Of a stretch of DNA of 64,000 nucleotides, positions 22,547 to 33,746 are shown piece after piece. The notes under the pieces were generated by a model, which saw only the letters and a program-made list of their open reading frames with translations, was not told the origin of the DNA and searched no databases. The position numbers and the translations under genes were made by a program. This DNA is from Chrysomallon squamiferum (Eukaryota > Mollusca > Gastropoda > Neomphalida > Peltospiridae). The stretch's first letter is position 1; each line of letters starts with the position of its first letter. The stretch is from NCBI GenBank assembly GCA_012295275.1, contig CM022674.1, forward strand, positions 10,109,792 to 10,173,791, given 5' to 3'.

Positions 22547-24542
22547 TGAATATATGAAATAAAGACTTTATTAAAAAATTTTTAGATGAAAACCATGTTG
22601 CTGTTTAAAAGAAACTGGCTGATTTGAAAATGGCTTAAACTGATGGCATGTTTAAACATTGAAAGTTTATGAAACTGATGATTTCTTTCTTTTTTTTAGC
22701 TTTAAATAAAACCAAAGTCTTTCATAAGTTGCAGGGCTGTGGCTAGAAAGACCTAAAACAAATATTTAAAAATGTAAACTTCTGATGGCTGTGGCAAATA
22801 AAAATATACTGTATAATGAAAAGTTAGGAAGATGTGACAAATTATTTTATATGATTAAGAAGACAAACATAACAAAATGTTTTAATCCTTTCTGGTTGTT
22901 AGTTATTTCAAAAGTATACATAATTAAATTACTAAGCATTATATTAATCACAACTGTGCAAGCTTTGTCATTGACATGTTTAGCAAATGTAAATAAAAGG
23001 TTTTATTTCTTTAATTGTAATCATGTTGTTATAAAATATTTACTCTATTTTGTTATACTTTTATATATTTGTTGATTTATTTATTACTGTAATTTAGTAA
23101 TCAGTACCACAGAATAATAAACAAATTGTACATTCCATATAAAAAGCAGAACTCATCACCTGATGAAATTTTCATCAGTTTAGCTGTATTTTAAAAACAT
23201 TTGAATGAGTTGATTCTGTTGAAATCCTTGCCACTGATAATTATAAATGATCAGTCAGTTAGCTACAGTATGATGAGAGAATTCTGTCTTGTTCTAGCTA
23301 CTACTGTTACAAGTCAATTTTTGGATTATTATTATTGATTACAAGCTGTTGATTTATGGAATAAATTACACTCCATGTGATGAATTAACACAATCTCTTT
23401 TGAAGATGATGTTGATCCATGTTATAAATATTATTAAATGTAAACTTGTTTTTGTTGATTTAGTTAAGTTTTATCATTTTGGTTTATCTGCACTTCATTT
23501 TTGTTCTATGCCAATATTTTAATACAAATGAAAATGAAAAAGTATAAGATAAAAGTGTTTTCTTACTAGCGACAATCATAGACTGGTGTTAAGTTTTAGA
23601 AACAAATTTAACAGTGTTTGAAATTATTTTAATTCAAATCTGAGATTATTTGGGTGATAACATCAGGAATGTTATCATCTTTGGTTGTTGGCTTTGGTCA
23701 GTTGATGTGCAACTTATATTTTGTAATAAAATAATTTATTCAAGAATTTTTTGTGTATTCTCATTTCAGAAAAGATTGTCTGAAAATTTGTTGTGTTAAA
23801 CAGATTTTACCTTACTGTAGTTTTAATTTAGAAATATTCTGTAAAAGATATATTTGTATTGAAATAAAACTTCTTATGACATGGTATTTTTCATTATTAC
23901 TTTATATGGGTGATTTGTCAAAGAGTAAGTCATTTTAGCCAGTAATGTACTTCTGTAATCTGTTATTTTATTACTCTCATGCATTTTACAAACACTCGAC
24001 TTATTAAAATTGTCAAACTCTTCCGTTTTGATTGATCATGTTTGAAGGTACTGCAATTTTATTTATTGCTTGTCTTTAAAAAAAATTTTGATCAATATTT
24101 GATTGAAACATAAGTTCATACTGTTTAAGTCAAATTCAAAGAACATTTAGATATTTGTCCAGATCTATTCAATCGTGTGTGCCATTTCATTTACCTTCAG
24201 ATCATGTTATATGTTCGTCTCATGTGAAACAAATCACTAGCTCACATTTTGAGAAAATGCCATGAAAGTTTGGTCCAACCAAATAAACATATAAGAAAAA
24301 TGTATAGAACAAAAGCTTGAGTGATTCAGATAAATAATTTTATTTCAGTCAGAATATATTTAAACTTGCTAAAAACACTTGAGCATGATAAGATAAAAAA
24401 ATTTTTTACACTCAACATTGTGCTAAATTTTGTAGAATTTTCTGTGCATGATACAAGGATAAAATATAACCCAAATAAAAAAAAAAAAAACATCTCACAA
24501 AGTTACAACACGACAAATATTTTCTAAGTAGATAAAAATGAA
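22315..24542. other. convergent 3' UTR region of MTHFR and the DUF1647-like gene
   Basis: AT-rich sequence between two facing stop codons. + strand AATAAA occurs at 22365-22370 and 22395-22400, with more further on. - strand AATAAA (TTTATT) occurs at 24339-24344. It includes a (TA)n tract near 22520 and the alternative MTHFR exon. I see no other gene. Confidence 0.6.
22700..22746 (+). CDS. MTHFR: candidate alternative last coding exon of MTHFR
   Basis: The last MTHFR exon contains ATGGCAG|GTGGGT, a possible donor at 22298. A very pyrimidine-rich acceptor (TTTCTTTCTTTTTTTTAG, ending at 22699) follows 400 nt later. Joining them keeps the frame (GCA, G|CT) and replaces the ending GGFKN with ALNKTKVFHKLQGCG and a TAG at 22744-22746. 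The strong acceptor supports real use; whether the read-through or the spliced form dominates cannot be told from sequence. Confidence 0.45.
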
Positions 24543-26265
24543 CTAATGAGTTAATCTTGACATCAAACCAGGAGTTGTGGAATTGTTCTTGTATTTTCCG
24601 AGAGTATCAAATATTTTAAACTTGGTTGTGTAAGTTCCAACCTTGAAATCAAACACAATGCCTAAAATAATGTTCAAAGCAGACATATCATAGTGGTGAC
24701 ACCCTGAGTATCGGAACAGTGGTTTACGGAAATGATTGCACCCAACATTTTGTGCTCCAGTGGGGCTGATACAGTCTTCTAACAATGCACATTTAACCCA
24801 TGGCAACATGATTTCCTCATGAATCTTTTTAGTGTTGTATATAACAAGATGGTTAGATTCAACAGAACGATGAAAATAAAAATCTTCCTGTTTTGTTTTA
24901 AAATACTGAAACATTTTGGGGTGAGTCAAAGAAGAAGTAGAATCAACTATAGTCCAAGCTACAAGTCCTACATTTCTGGCTTGTTCAATCAAGCTGCTGT
25001 TTACTTTGGAAACAAAATATTGCGATGTATCTGTCCAGATGACAGAACTGAATTCATTCAGTACTTCCTGGGGAAAAAAAGTATAAAACAGATCATAAAA
25101 TATATTTTTGTTAAATGAAATCATCAAAAACATATTTGACTATTTCTTGGTACCTATAATTTATAATTTGGTTGCAGAAAGTAGTATCAATCTATGGTAT
25201 TAAAAGAAATTAGCACACTATCAGTTGCTAACAGTTCACACAATTTTAAGAAAAATAATAAATATAAATATGTTTGTGTGTATAATTTTGATCAAAACTA
25301 AATAAAAATCAGAAAGAAAAGGTAAAAAAATAACAAATTAACCAGATGAAATACCTGTATACAAACTGGCCTGTAGCTCTTGATGTCGAGATACTGTATA
25401 TGGGATGGGAATTTGCTGAATGTTAACAAACGTACTGAGCAATGCCACGTAATATTGCAGTATTTTTCTAACTGAAAATAAAAACATAGAGATCTAAAAA
25501 TATGATAATGATGGTGTTGTAAAATTAGAAATCTTTTCAAAATACAGTGCTGTTTAAGACTGTCTTAAACTCTATTAAAAAACATTTAATGTAAATGTGT
25601 ATGTGTACATGTGTGTGTGTGTGTGTGTGTGTGTATACATATATATGTATATATGTATGTATGTTTGTAGACATGTATGTATGTATGTATGTATGTATGT
25701 ATGTATGTATCACAGGTCTCTCTACATACTGTAAGAGAGGGTAAGCCTGCCAGTTTGCCCACCAATCATCAAGAACGGCAGCAATATCTGCCACCCGTTT
25801 ATTTAGACTGGCTGTCATGCCATTGTTTTACACTTTTGGGATCAGCAGTTCAAAGGTCTTGTCCCTAAACAAAATTGAAGTAATCCAAAGTGACGACTGA
25901 AATTTGCTGCAACTCACGATCCTTGTGTAATGGAAGCTACTGTAGCAGGCGCTGTGCAGCTAAATTATTGCGCCTGAATTTCAATGATTGCTACAAATTG
26001 TTCAGCATGCAACTGTATAATTATTTTATCCTAGTTTTAAAATATTTTCTTTGTCCTTTGAAAAAAACATATGCACTCAATCTGCACAATATAAAAATAA
26101 TTATTATTAACAGAGCATCGCCAATTCAATGTCACATTCTCATAGTCATTATCATACTGCAAGGCGAATTTTTACTTTCAGAGCAATGAAAATGATCTAA
26201 TGTTACACACACACACGTATGTATATATAAAACATAGAGAAGGTTACAAAACTTTATGTGTGTGT

Positions 26266-26310
<45 letters not shown>

Positions 26311-29300
26311 TTGTATATATATATTCATGTAAAGAATATAATTCTCAGAACAACCAGACAAAACTCGCTGGTAACAGATACTTTGATATTATTTAATTGC
26401 AAATAAAATAAACTTGTTAATAGTTAATGCATTTGATGCAATTATTTATAGGAGCATTTTTGACTGTTCAAAGTACTTGAACTCGGAATATTTTCAGTAC
26501 CATCCCTTCGTTTAACTTGCACCAGTTCCACCAATTCCTGCCATCCCTTTCACAAATGCTGGCAAGACCATTGTGTGTGTATGTGTACACAAGTATATGA
26601 GTGTGTGTGTCTGTCTGTGTGTATTTGTGTGTATGTGTATTTGTGTGTATGTATGTGTGTGTGTGTGTGTCTGTGTCAGTACAGCAGAAACTGGCAAAAC
26701 AGGATCACCACGGCACCTTTTAAAAACGTCTGGTTTGAACAGGATCATCCAGTTTTTAGAAGATTCTCTTTTGCCATTGATTTAGAAACTCAGAATACAT
26801 TAGAGTTACTTCCCTTCTCCAGGTCAGTTTGTTCACCTCATCATATTTGCACTTTTCTTTTCATATTCAGAATAATATCCATTCTTTTTCTTTAAAATAT
26901 TTTATACTGTTAATGTGCTGATTACAAATTTCTTAGCTGTTTCCGATTTAATTTGGGTACAGATTCAGAATCCCATATTAAATTAATTTTGTATTTTAAC
27001 AAAAGTTCAATTCACCAGTGTTTTGCTTGCAGGTGACTAGACATTTTACAGAGATTGATGTTTGTTTCTACATCTGCACTTGTTTACATATATCTATGAA
27101 ATAAGTGATAAAATATGTGCATTGTAGAGCTTTCCATTTGATTTGTAAATTGTGAATGAAATGTGACAATGAGTAGACAGCTATGTTACATTTAATTTGT
27201 TTGTTAGCACATCCATAATTACATGAGATGGTTAACAAGCTTACCTGGCTTATAATTTCTTGAGGGTACTGAAACAATAATTTAACCCTTTTGGAATGAA
27301 AACTGATCTGATACCCATAATATATAGAATTTGATTTATTTAAGGTTTTAATGCACATAATGTACACACATAAATTCAGGATAACCAGTGACCGATTTTG
27401 CCAGTTTTCACAGTGTGTGTGTGTGCATGCATACATGTATGTATGTATGTATGTCTGTGTCTGTGTCTGTGTGTGTGTCAAATTTATTGCAAAGGCATCG
27501 AAAAACTTGTTGACCTTTGGGAAGAAGTGGTAAATAACAACAGAGAATACATTATTGATTAATTTACATCTTGTTATAGGTCATTCCATGTCAAATCACC
27601 CCCCCCCCTCAAATCATCCCACAGCACCAAATCCAAAATTTTAGGCCAATCAGACCAATGGTTTGGGAGATATGGCTCCCCGAATTTTGGCCAAAATGGG
27701 TGTGACCACCAACCTTTTAACCCTCCTATCTCAGGAACTACTGGGCCAATCTGGGTTCAGTTTGTAGGCATGCTTCTTTGATTTAGACACTGGAACTAAC
27801 CGTTTTGACCACCTGAAACCTCCCTCATAGTTTCAACTCATGCTTTGCTATGTGTTCTGGTGTGATGTTGAAAAAGTTTGTCGCAAAAAAGTTCCATTCA
27901 CCTTCCAACCCAAAGTCCTCTTCATGATGGCACAGATTAATAAAATTGTTCTTATTTTTATACGGTCCAGCACAGCCATCACTGTTACAAAATAGTGCAG
28001 TGAACTGAATTGATCTTGAGACTAGTTTTATCTCAGGCATAATCACTGTATTAAAATATAGTGGTCATAGTACTGGTAAATGTACCACTATTCTTATATT
28101 AGACATGATAGTAGTTGAAGTAATAATAGTAAAAGCTGTAGCTGTAGAAGTATCAGTGTTGTAATACACACAGAAGTATTTGTATTCTAGTAGTAGTACT
28201 ATTATTATTACTACTACTGCCAGCAATAATAAAAATGATGATGATGATGATGATGATGATGACAATAATAATCATAATGATAATTAATCCAATATTATTG
28301 CTACAAGTAGCAGTTTCATAGTTGAAGAAGCAGTAGTAGTAGTGGATGTAGGTAGTAGCAGATATAATAGTAATGTAGATGGAGTGTTAGTATAATTAGT
28401 AGTACTAAAAAAAGTGGTAGGATTAATTATAGTGCTAACAGTAGAAGAAGATGTATCAGTAGAAGTAGCAAAATAAGGAACAGCTATTGTAGTAGTTGTT
28501 GATATAATGCTGATGCTAGTAGTAGTAGAGTTAGTAACAGTATTTGTGATAATAAAAGTAACAGTAGTGGCAATGATGGTGACAGCAGTAGCTGTTCTAA
28601 TAATAAAAGTAGCAATAGCACCATTAGTAAAGTAATAATGGTAGAAGTACTGATGGTGGTGGTGGTAGTAGTAGTAGTAGTAGTCTAGAAGGAATTATAA
28701 TAGTAATATAACTGCCATGTGCTCGGTGGGGATTTCACCAGGGGATTTCAAGGAGTTACTGACATGCCTGAAGCCACATGTCCTGTTAAACCTTTGGGCC
28801 TAATCGTGTAGAATATGTCATGCCATTTGGCATCTTTCCATACCCTTCAGGCATTCCTTCAGACATGTCAGGTAGATTTTGACGCCAAAGATGAGTTTTT
28901 GGTCTCAGAGAAGTCTATACATGTAGAAAATGTACATTATAATGCATTCTATCAATCATCCATGCAAGTATGCATTTTTTAAATCTATATTCTGGCTAAA
29001 CAAAAAAGATTACACCTCTGAAACTTTTATATGTTTTAGTTAACATGTGGGAGATTAAATTTCAAGAAAGATCCTCTCAAGGTCATCTGATCCACAAGGT
29101 CAAGGTCATTACAAAGGTCAAACAGTCAGTGTAACCCAACATTCTTCAAACTGAACAATAATGGCAGATTTGGAAACCTTGTCACATTGCCTTTTCAACA
29201 ATACCAATTTTATGAAGATTGGCCCAGTAGTTCCTGAGATATGGTGGTCATGCCCATTTTGGCCAAAAATCACAAAATTTGGGGGGGCCATACCTCCCAA

Positions 29301-29527
29301 ACCACTGGTCCAATTCACCTAAAATATCAGATTTTGTGCTTTGGGATCCCAAGTTTCATAAAAATCCAAGTCAGTTTTAACCCATTGGGTGATTTGACAC
29401 AGAATGACCCTTTTATCACTTAAGCTTAAGTTTTCTTCTATGCAATTTAATTTAACCGCAATGACTTATTCCTCAAAGCAATACATATAAATATAGGTAT
29501 ATGTGTGCAAATATGTTTTTGAGTATC

Positions 29528-29560
<33 letters not shown>

Positions 29561-30198
29561 GTAAATTTAATTAACTAAATAAAATGATTATAGTAGATAA
29601 AATGATTATAGTAGATAATAAAGTATAGAACTGGAATTTTAACTATGTATTTTAATAAATAACTCTTCAGGCTTTACTTATATAATTAACCATTCAAAAA
29701 AAAAAAAAGAATATGAAATTAAGAAAATAAAACAGAATGTAACAAATTATTAACCATTAAAAATTTTTGTTTTTGATTAATAGAACTCACCATAGTTTTC
29801 TCTGTCTTTGACAGACCTAAATCAAATACAACCATTTTATATGATGGTAGATATTTCTGAACTGACTTCATTAAAAACACAGATTCCTCAAACTTCCCTG
29901 GTTCCACTGCTGTTGCTACCACAGGAATGTGTGAAAGGTCTTCATTGAAAGTCAACTGCTTATTAAAACCTAAAGCATGTAGGTACACTGGGTCAACAGT
30001 CAACTCTCGCACATCTTCTGTGTTGGATGGCAGATACTTTATGTTATTGATTTGTTTGTGTGTTTTACTAACCATCACTCGAAAACTTGATGACGGGTAA
30101 CTGAACAGCCATAATGAAACACTTGTTGCTGCTATGAACAACAAAATTATGTAAAAGTTTTTAGTTTTCATTTGATCGACAACAGAATATCCCTTCAT
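24543..30198 (-). CDS. DUF1647-like type II membrane protein, putative glycosyltransferase-like
   Basis: Three exons (complement): 30198-29791, 25471-25355, 25067-24543, all phase 0, giving 349 aa (340 if the second Met at 30171 is the start). A short cytoplasmic N-terminus is followed by a signal anchor (about residues 14-33, FYIILLFIAATSVSLWLF), a stem, and a lumenal domain with HIPVVATAVEP, YKMVVFDLGLS, SVIWTDTSQYF, LPWVKCALLEDCISPTGA and CHHYDMSALNIIL. This order of motifs matches my memory of the DUF1647 family, common in nematodes and molluscs and thought to resemble Golgi glycosyltransferases. Instead of a DxD metal motif it has DTS. Possible N-glycosylation sites are NIT, NSS and NST. 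The frame is open upstream of the chosen Met to a stop near 30310. No substrate can be assigned. The gene is convergent with MTHFR and divergent from CNTD1. Confidence 0.8.
25604..25710. repeat. (GT)n and (GTAT)n microsatellite
   Basis: A GT run at about 25612-25634 followed by about nine GTAT units at about 25674-25710, in intron 1 of the DUF1647-like gene. Confidence 0.95.
26256..26306. repeat. (TG)n microsatellite
   Basis: A long TG run with one TATG interruption, in intron 1 of the DUF1647-like gene. Confidence 0.95.
26570..26676. repeat. interrupted (TG)n microsatellite
   Basis: TG-rich with TA and TC interruptions. It is flanked by short unique-looking sequence that resembles the flank of the tract at 27410. 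Confidence 0.9.
27410..27478. repeat. (GT)n(ATGT)n microsatellite
   Basis: TG run, then ATGT units, then CTGTGT units, in intron 1 of the DUF1647-like gene. Confidence 0.9.
27579..29409. mobile_element. non-autonomous DNA transposon with long terminal inverted repeats
   Basis: The left end reads GGTCATTCCATGTCAAATCA and the right end, reverse-complemented, GGTCATTCTGTGTCAAATCA. The match continues inward for about 190-200 bp with roughly three quarters identity: GGTTTGGGAGATATGG against GGTTTGGGAGGTATGG, TTTTGGCCAAAATGGG, and TATCTCAGGAACTACTGGGC on both arms. The 1.4 kb core is largely imperfect GTA/GAT trinucleotide sequence with no transposase. No exact target duplication is visible, so the superfamily is left open. 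It sits in intron 1 of the DUF1647-like gene. Confidence 0.85.
28060..28690. repeat. degenerate GTA/GAT trinucleotide tract
   Basis: About 600 bp of imperfect AGTAGT/GATGAT repeats, with a pure GAT run near 28228-28261, forming the core of the long-inverted-repeat element. Ser-rich open frames across it are artefacts. Confidence 0.9.
29529..29561. repeat. (TG)n(TA)n microsatellite
   Basis: A short GT run passing into about 12 TA units, just outside the right end of the long-inverted-repeat element. Confidence 0.9.
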
Positions 30199-31283
30199 GG
30201 GCAATAAATTTGATAAAAGTAAAAACCAGATCAGGTGATTCACATTAGCTATACTTCTTTTTTTCAGACCATTTTCACAAATCCTGTGAACAAATATCCT
30301 CTTCAGTAATTAATTAGACTGCAAATCCTTAAAAATAAAAAATAAAATAAATAAATTCAAATGTAAACTGCTACTCATAACTAAGTTTAGAACTTAACAT
30401 TTGAACAAAAAATGTACAATGATATTATAAGCACCATACCAATACTAATTATTGAATAATACATTTTGTTGTAGAAAGTATTCAAAATGTTCAGTAAAAT
30501 GACTGGCATGTTTTCATAATGCATATAATATAGGTGAATAAAATAAATAAATACATATTTGTTTTGTAGAATTACATCAGATACAGTAAATGCCAACTGA
30601 ATTAAACTGATATTATTAATGAATCGCAAAGATGTAACACATGTTTACAATAAACAACAGAAACCATTGCCTTTATTTAATTATTATTTTCTTATTAAAT
30701 ACATGAGCAGCAATTAAACACTTGATGCCCATGTATGTAACAAGAAACTAAATAAAGTGAAGAAAATGTTTTACAGTTTTGTTGGCTTCCTGTAGTTTTT
30801 GAAACACAACTATTAATGAATTCGAGAGAGCAATGATCTTGAATTCAACACTGTTTGCAAAATAATAATAGAATTGCACAAGATTCAAGCTGTGACAACA
30901 AAATTATTAAATATTAATTTAAAATTTATTAATTTTGTTACCAAATTTTGCTTAATTTTTATTAATAATTTTAATATTTTTGTTATAATTAGAAAATATA
31001 TTTTTTCTTCATATAAAATTAAATTATCATGATGATGTTTCTCTATGTGTCAATACAATCCAGTCCAGTTTTGCTACCGATAACAAACAGTGACAAATTA
31101 TTCATATCTATATTCCATTAAACATTTAATGAATGACATAAATTATTGCATTCATTAAATCAGGAAAGATGTAAAGATATAAACATTAAGAAAATATTTG
31201 TAATAGAAAAATAATACAGAACAGCTTCAAACAACAACAACAACAACAAGAACAGCTTCAAACAACAACAAAACAACAACAAC

Positions 31284-31415
31284 AACTACTACTACTACTA
31301 CTACTACAACTACAACTACTACTAACATTACTACTACTACTACTACTACTACTACAACTACTACTAACATTACTACTACTACTACTACTACTACTACTCT
31401 ACTACTACTACTGCT
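31284..31415. repeat. (ACT)n trinucleotide tract
   Basis: Mostly ACT units interrupted by ACA and ATT. It is preceded by a direct repeat of AACAGCTTCAAACAACAACA. Poly-Val and poly-Ser open frames here are artefacts. Confidence 0.95.
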
Positions 31416-31433
31416 ACTACTGTTATTATTACA

Positions 31434-31929
31434 GACTTCAGGTAACAATCTAAAAAACAATAAATAAAATAATATTAAAAAAACAAACAAAAAAAACCAA
31501 TTACATAAAAGCAAACAGTCACCGATTATTTCTTTTAATAACAAACAATTATTGGTTATCTAATTATTATTATTATTATTATTATTAATATTATTATTAT
31601 TATTATATGCATCAGGTAACAACTATCAATCTGAAAAACAATAAACAAAATAGTATTAAAACACACACACACACACACAAACACACACATTCAAAACAAC
31701 ACATAAAAGCAAACATCCACCCATTATTTCTTTTAATAAAAAAAAAATATTAGTTATCTGATGATTATTATTATTATTATTATTATTATTAAAGACTTCA
31801 GGTAACAACTATCAATCTAAAAAACAATAAATAAAATAATATTAAAAAGCACACACACAAAACAAACACATAAAAGCAAACATCCACCGGTTATTTCTTT
31901 TAATAAGAAATAATTATTGGTTATCGGAT
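31434..31929. repeat. three-copy tandem repeat, unit about 135-185 bp
   Basis: Copies start near 31434, 31607 and 31794 with GACTTCAGGTAACAA or a close variant. Each continues with AAAAAACAATAAATAAAATA, ACATAAAAGCAAACA and TTATTTCTTTTAATAA, and ends with TTATTGGTTATC or a variant. Copies 1 and 2 end in an ATT run, and copies 2 and 3 share a CA run. Confidence 0.9.
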
Positions 31930-32234
31930 ATTCCTGTTATTTGTATCTTGTATCTGTAAATACAAATCATTAATAGATAAAGAACTTTGTTCGTTAAAAT
32001 GAGATAATTTTTTTTACAAAAGTACTACGTATTGACTACAACGAAAACACGTTAAATAATGTTATTATCAGGTCATGATACATTTATACAACACTATATT
32101 CATTACAGTGTAAAAAAACCCCTATATATATCATTTTAGAAATTTTATAGCACAATACAACAGTGACTCAATTCATGAACATACATATTAATATTGCATA
32201 AAAATATTAAATTAAAATATAACACAACATTCAC

Positions 32235-32290
32235 CTGCTCAAGATCTTCCGCTGCATCTCCGGGCATGCGCAAATAAATACTAAATAATC
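32235..32290 (-). promoter_or_regulatory. GC-rich island: candidate first exon/promoter of the DUF1647-like gene
   Basis: An isolated GC-rich patch. On the - strand it reads GCGCATGCCCGGAGATGCAG and runs to a donor GAGCAG|GTGAAT. GCATGCGC at 32264-32271 resembles an NRF-1 half site. Position and donor fit a noncoding first exon spliced to the coding exon near 30240, about 2 kb away. Inference only. Confidence 0.3.
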
Positions 32291-32528
32291 AACATACACG
32301 AATAAGGAAAATGATTTAATGTTGTACAGCAGAAGCATGTATCTTTAGACAGCTTTGTATTTCAGCTATACTCACATTTTAAAAACTTCCATGTCCTATT
32401 CAAACATTACATTAAACAAGCACTTCATTTTTATATTTTTGATGTTAGATAATGCAAGCATTCATTGCAGTCCGAACTGTCTAAATCTTTGTCATCGTTT
32501 TGACTTTTGATAACGAATGACTCGAGAG

Positions 32529-32557
<29 letters not shown>
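32529..32557. repeat. poly(A) tract
   Basis: An almost pure A run of about 29 nt; a second, shorter A run follows near 32608. Confidence 0.9.
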
Positions 32558-32559
<2 letters not shown>

Positions 32560-32659
32560 AAAAATTATTTCTTAAAATATTCAAGTTATCCAAGAGAGGT
32601 CAAAGGAAAAAAAAAAAAACCCCTTCTGTATATCGGAGTAATGCAAACCAATTTTTTAA

Positions 32660-32698
<39 letters not shown>
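32660..32698. repeat. (TTA)n microsatellite
   Basis: About 12 TTA units, followed by a (TA)n run near 32724. Confidence 0.95.
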
Positions 32699-33746
32699 TA
32701 TTCTTATCTTTTTATTTATTTAATATATATATATATATTTCTGAGTACGAAATCATTAAAAAAATATAATAAAATAAATTAAAAAATTAAGCAATATTCA
32801 TTAGTTAATTACTGCCTTTGTAAGAGTTCATAAGTAATATTTTTCTCTAAACAGTTTATAAAAAAATTAAAAAGCCACCAAAAAAACAAACCAACCAAAA
32901 ATCACCCAATGAACAACTTTTAAAAACATAACAAAAATAAAAATTAATATCATAGTAAATAGTCTAATATATTCATACTGCTGAGGAAGAAAAGAGAAAG
33001 TTTAACTATCTTGTTAAAATATTAAAATGTGGTTGCATAATAGTTCAGGACTGGAAGCATAATTATTTTTAAAAAGCTACATTTTCCAGTATACTGTTTC
33101 TGATTAAATCTTTAATTATTAGAGATTTAAGCATCCATCACAACTTTTACATCTAATAATAATCAAGGCATATTGATATGACAGGTTATAACAAAATGAA
33201 GAATGGTTCTGTCACCTATAATGTCAGCTCTCTTCTTTTACAACAGATCTACAGCAAACATTAAATTAAATATTATCAGAGATATTTAGCATACTTTCAG
33301 AGTTCATGAAGTAAAAGTAAAATTTTAGAAAACTTTAAAATATGTACACACACACACACACACACACACATACATACTGTGTATAAAAGTTTATAAATAG
33401 CTATATCAATTAATATGTCGGTAAATAAAAAATTTATAATAAATATAAATAGTGAAGTAAAATGTTATGTTTGCTGAATATTGTATCAAACTGAGAGATA
33501 AAGAAAATGTTCGTGCATATTTATATACTCACTCACATAAACATATACATGCAAAGATACTAAATAAATTGTAATTATCTTTGTTTTCTACATTGAAAGC
33601 CAATATATATTTATTTGAAATAACCAAAGAGCCACATTTAATTAACAGTCAGTCAGATGATTTGTTGTCTTTACAGGGAATGGGTACTTACTTTCATCAC
33701 AATGAATAGACATAACAACAAGGAATTTATTTGAGACATTTGATTC

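Larger units (their letters stand above)
30199..33746. other. divergent intergenic region, DUF1647-like gene and CNTD1
   Basis: About 3.5 kb between two start codons facing away from each other. It holds a three-copy tandem repeat, (ACT)n, (TTA)n, (CA)n and poly(A) tracts, and one GC-rich island at about 32235-32290. I see no coding region. Confidence 0.6.

Noticed and set aside
25730..25990. GC-richer block in intron 1 of the DUF1647-like gene, considered as an extra exon
   Set aside because: The exons on either side already join in phase and match the family; the translations contain no family motif and it borders microsatellites, so a repeat fragment is more likely.
31227..31544. Long Val/Ser-repeat reading frame on the - strand
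   Set aside because: Produced by the (ACT)n tract; every frame of such a repeat stays open.
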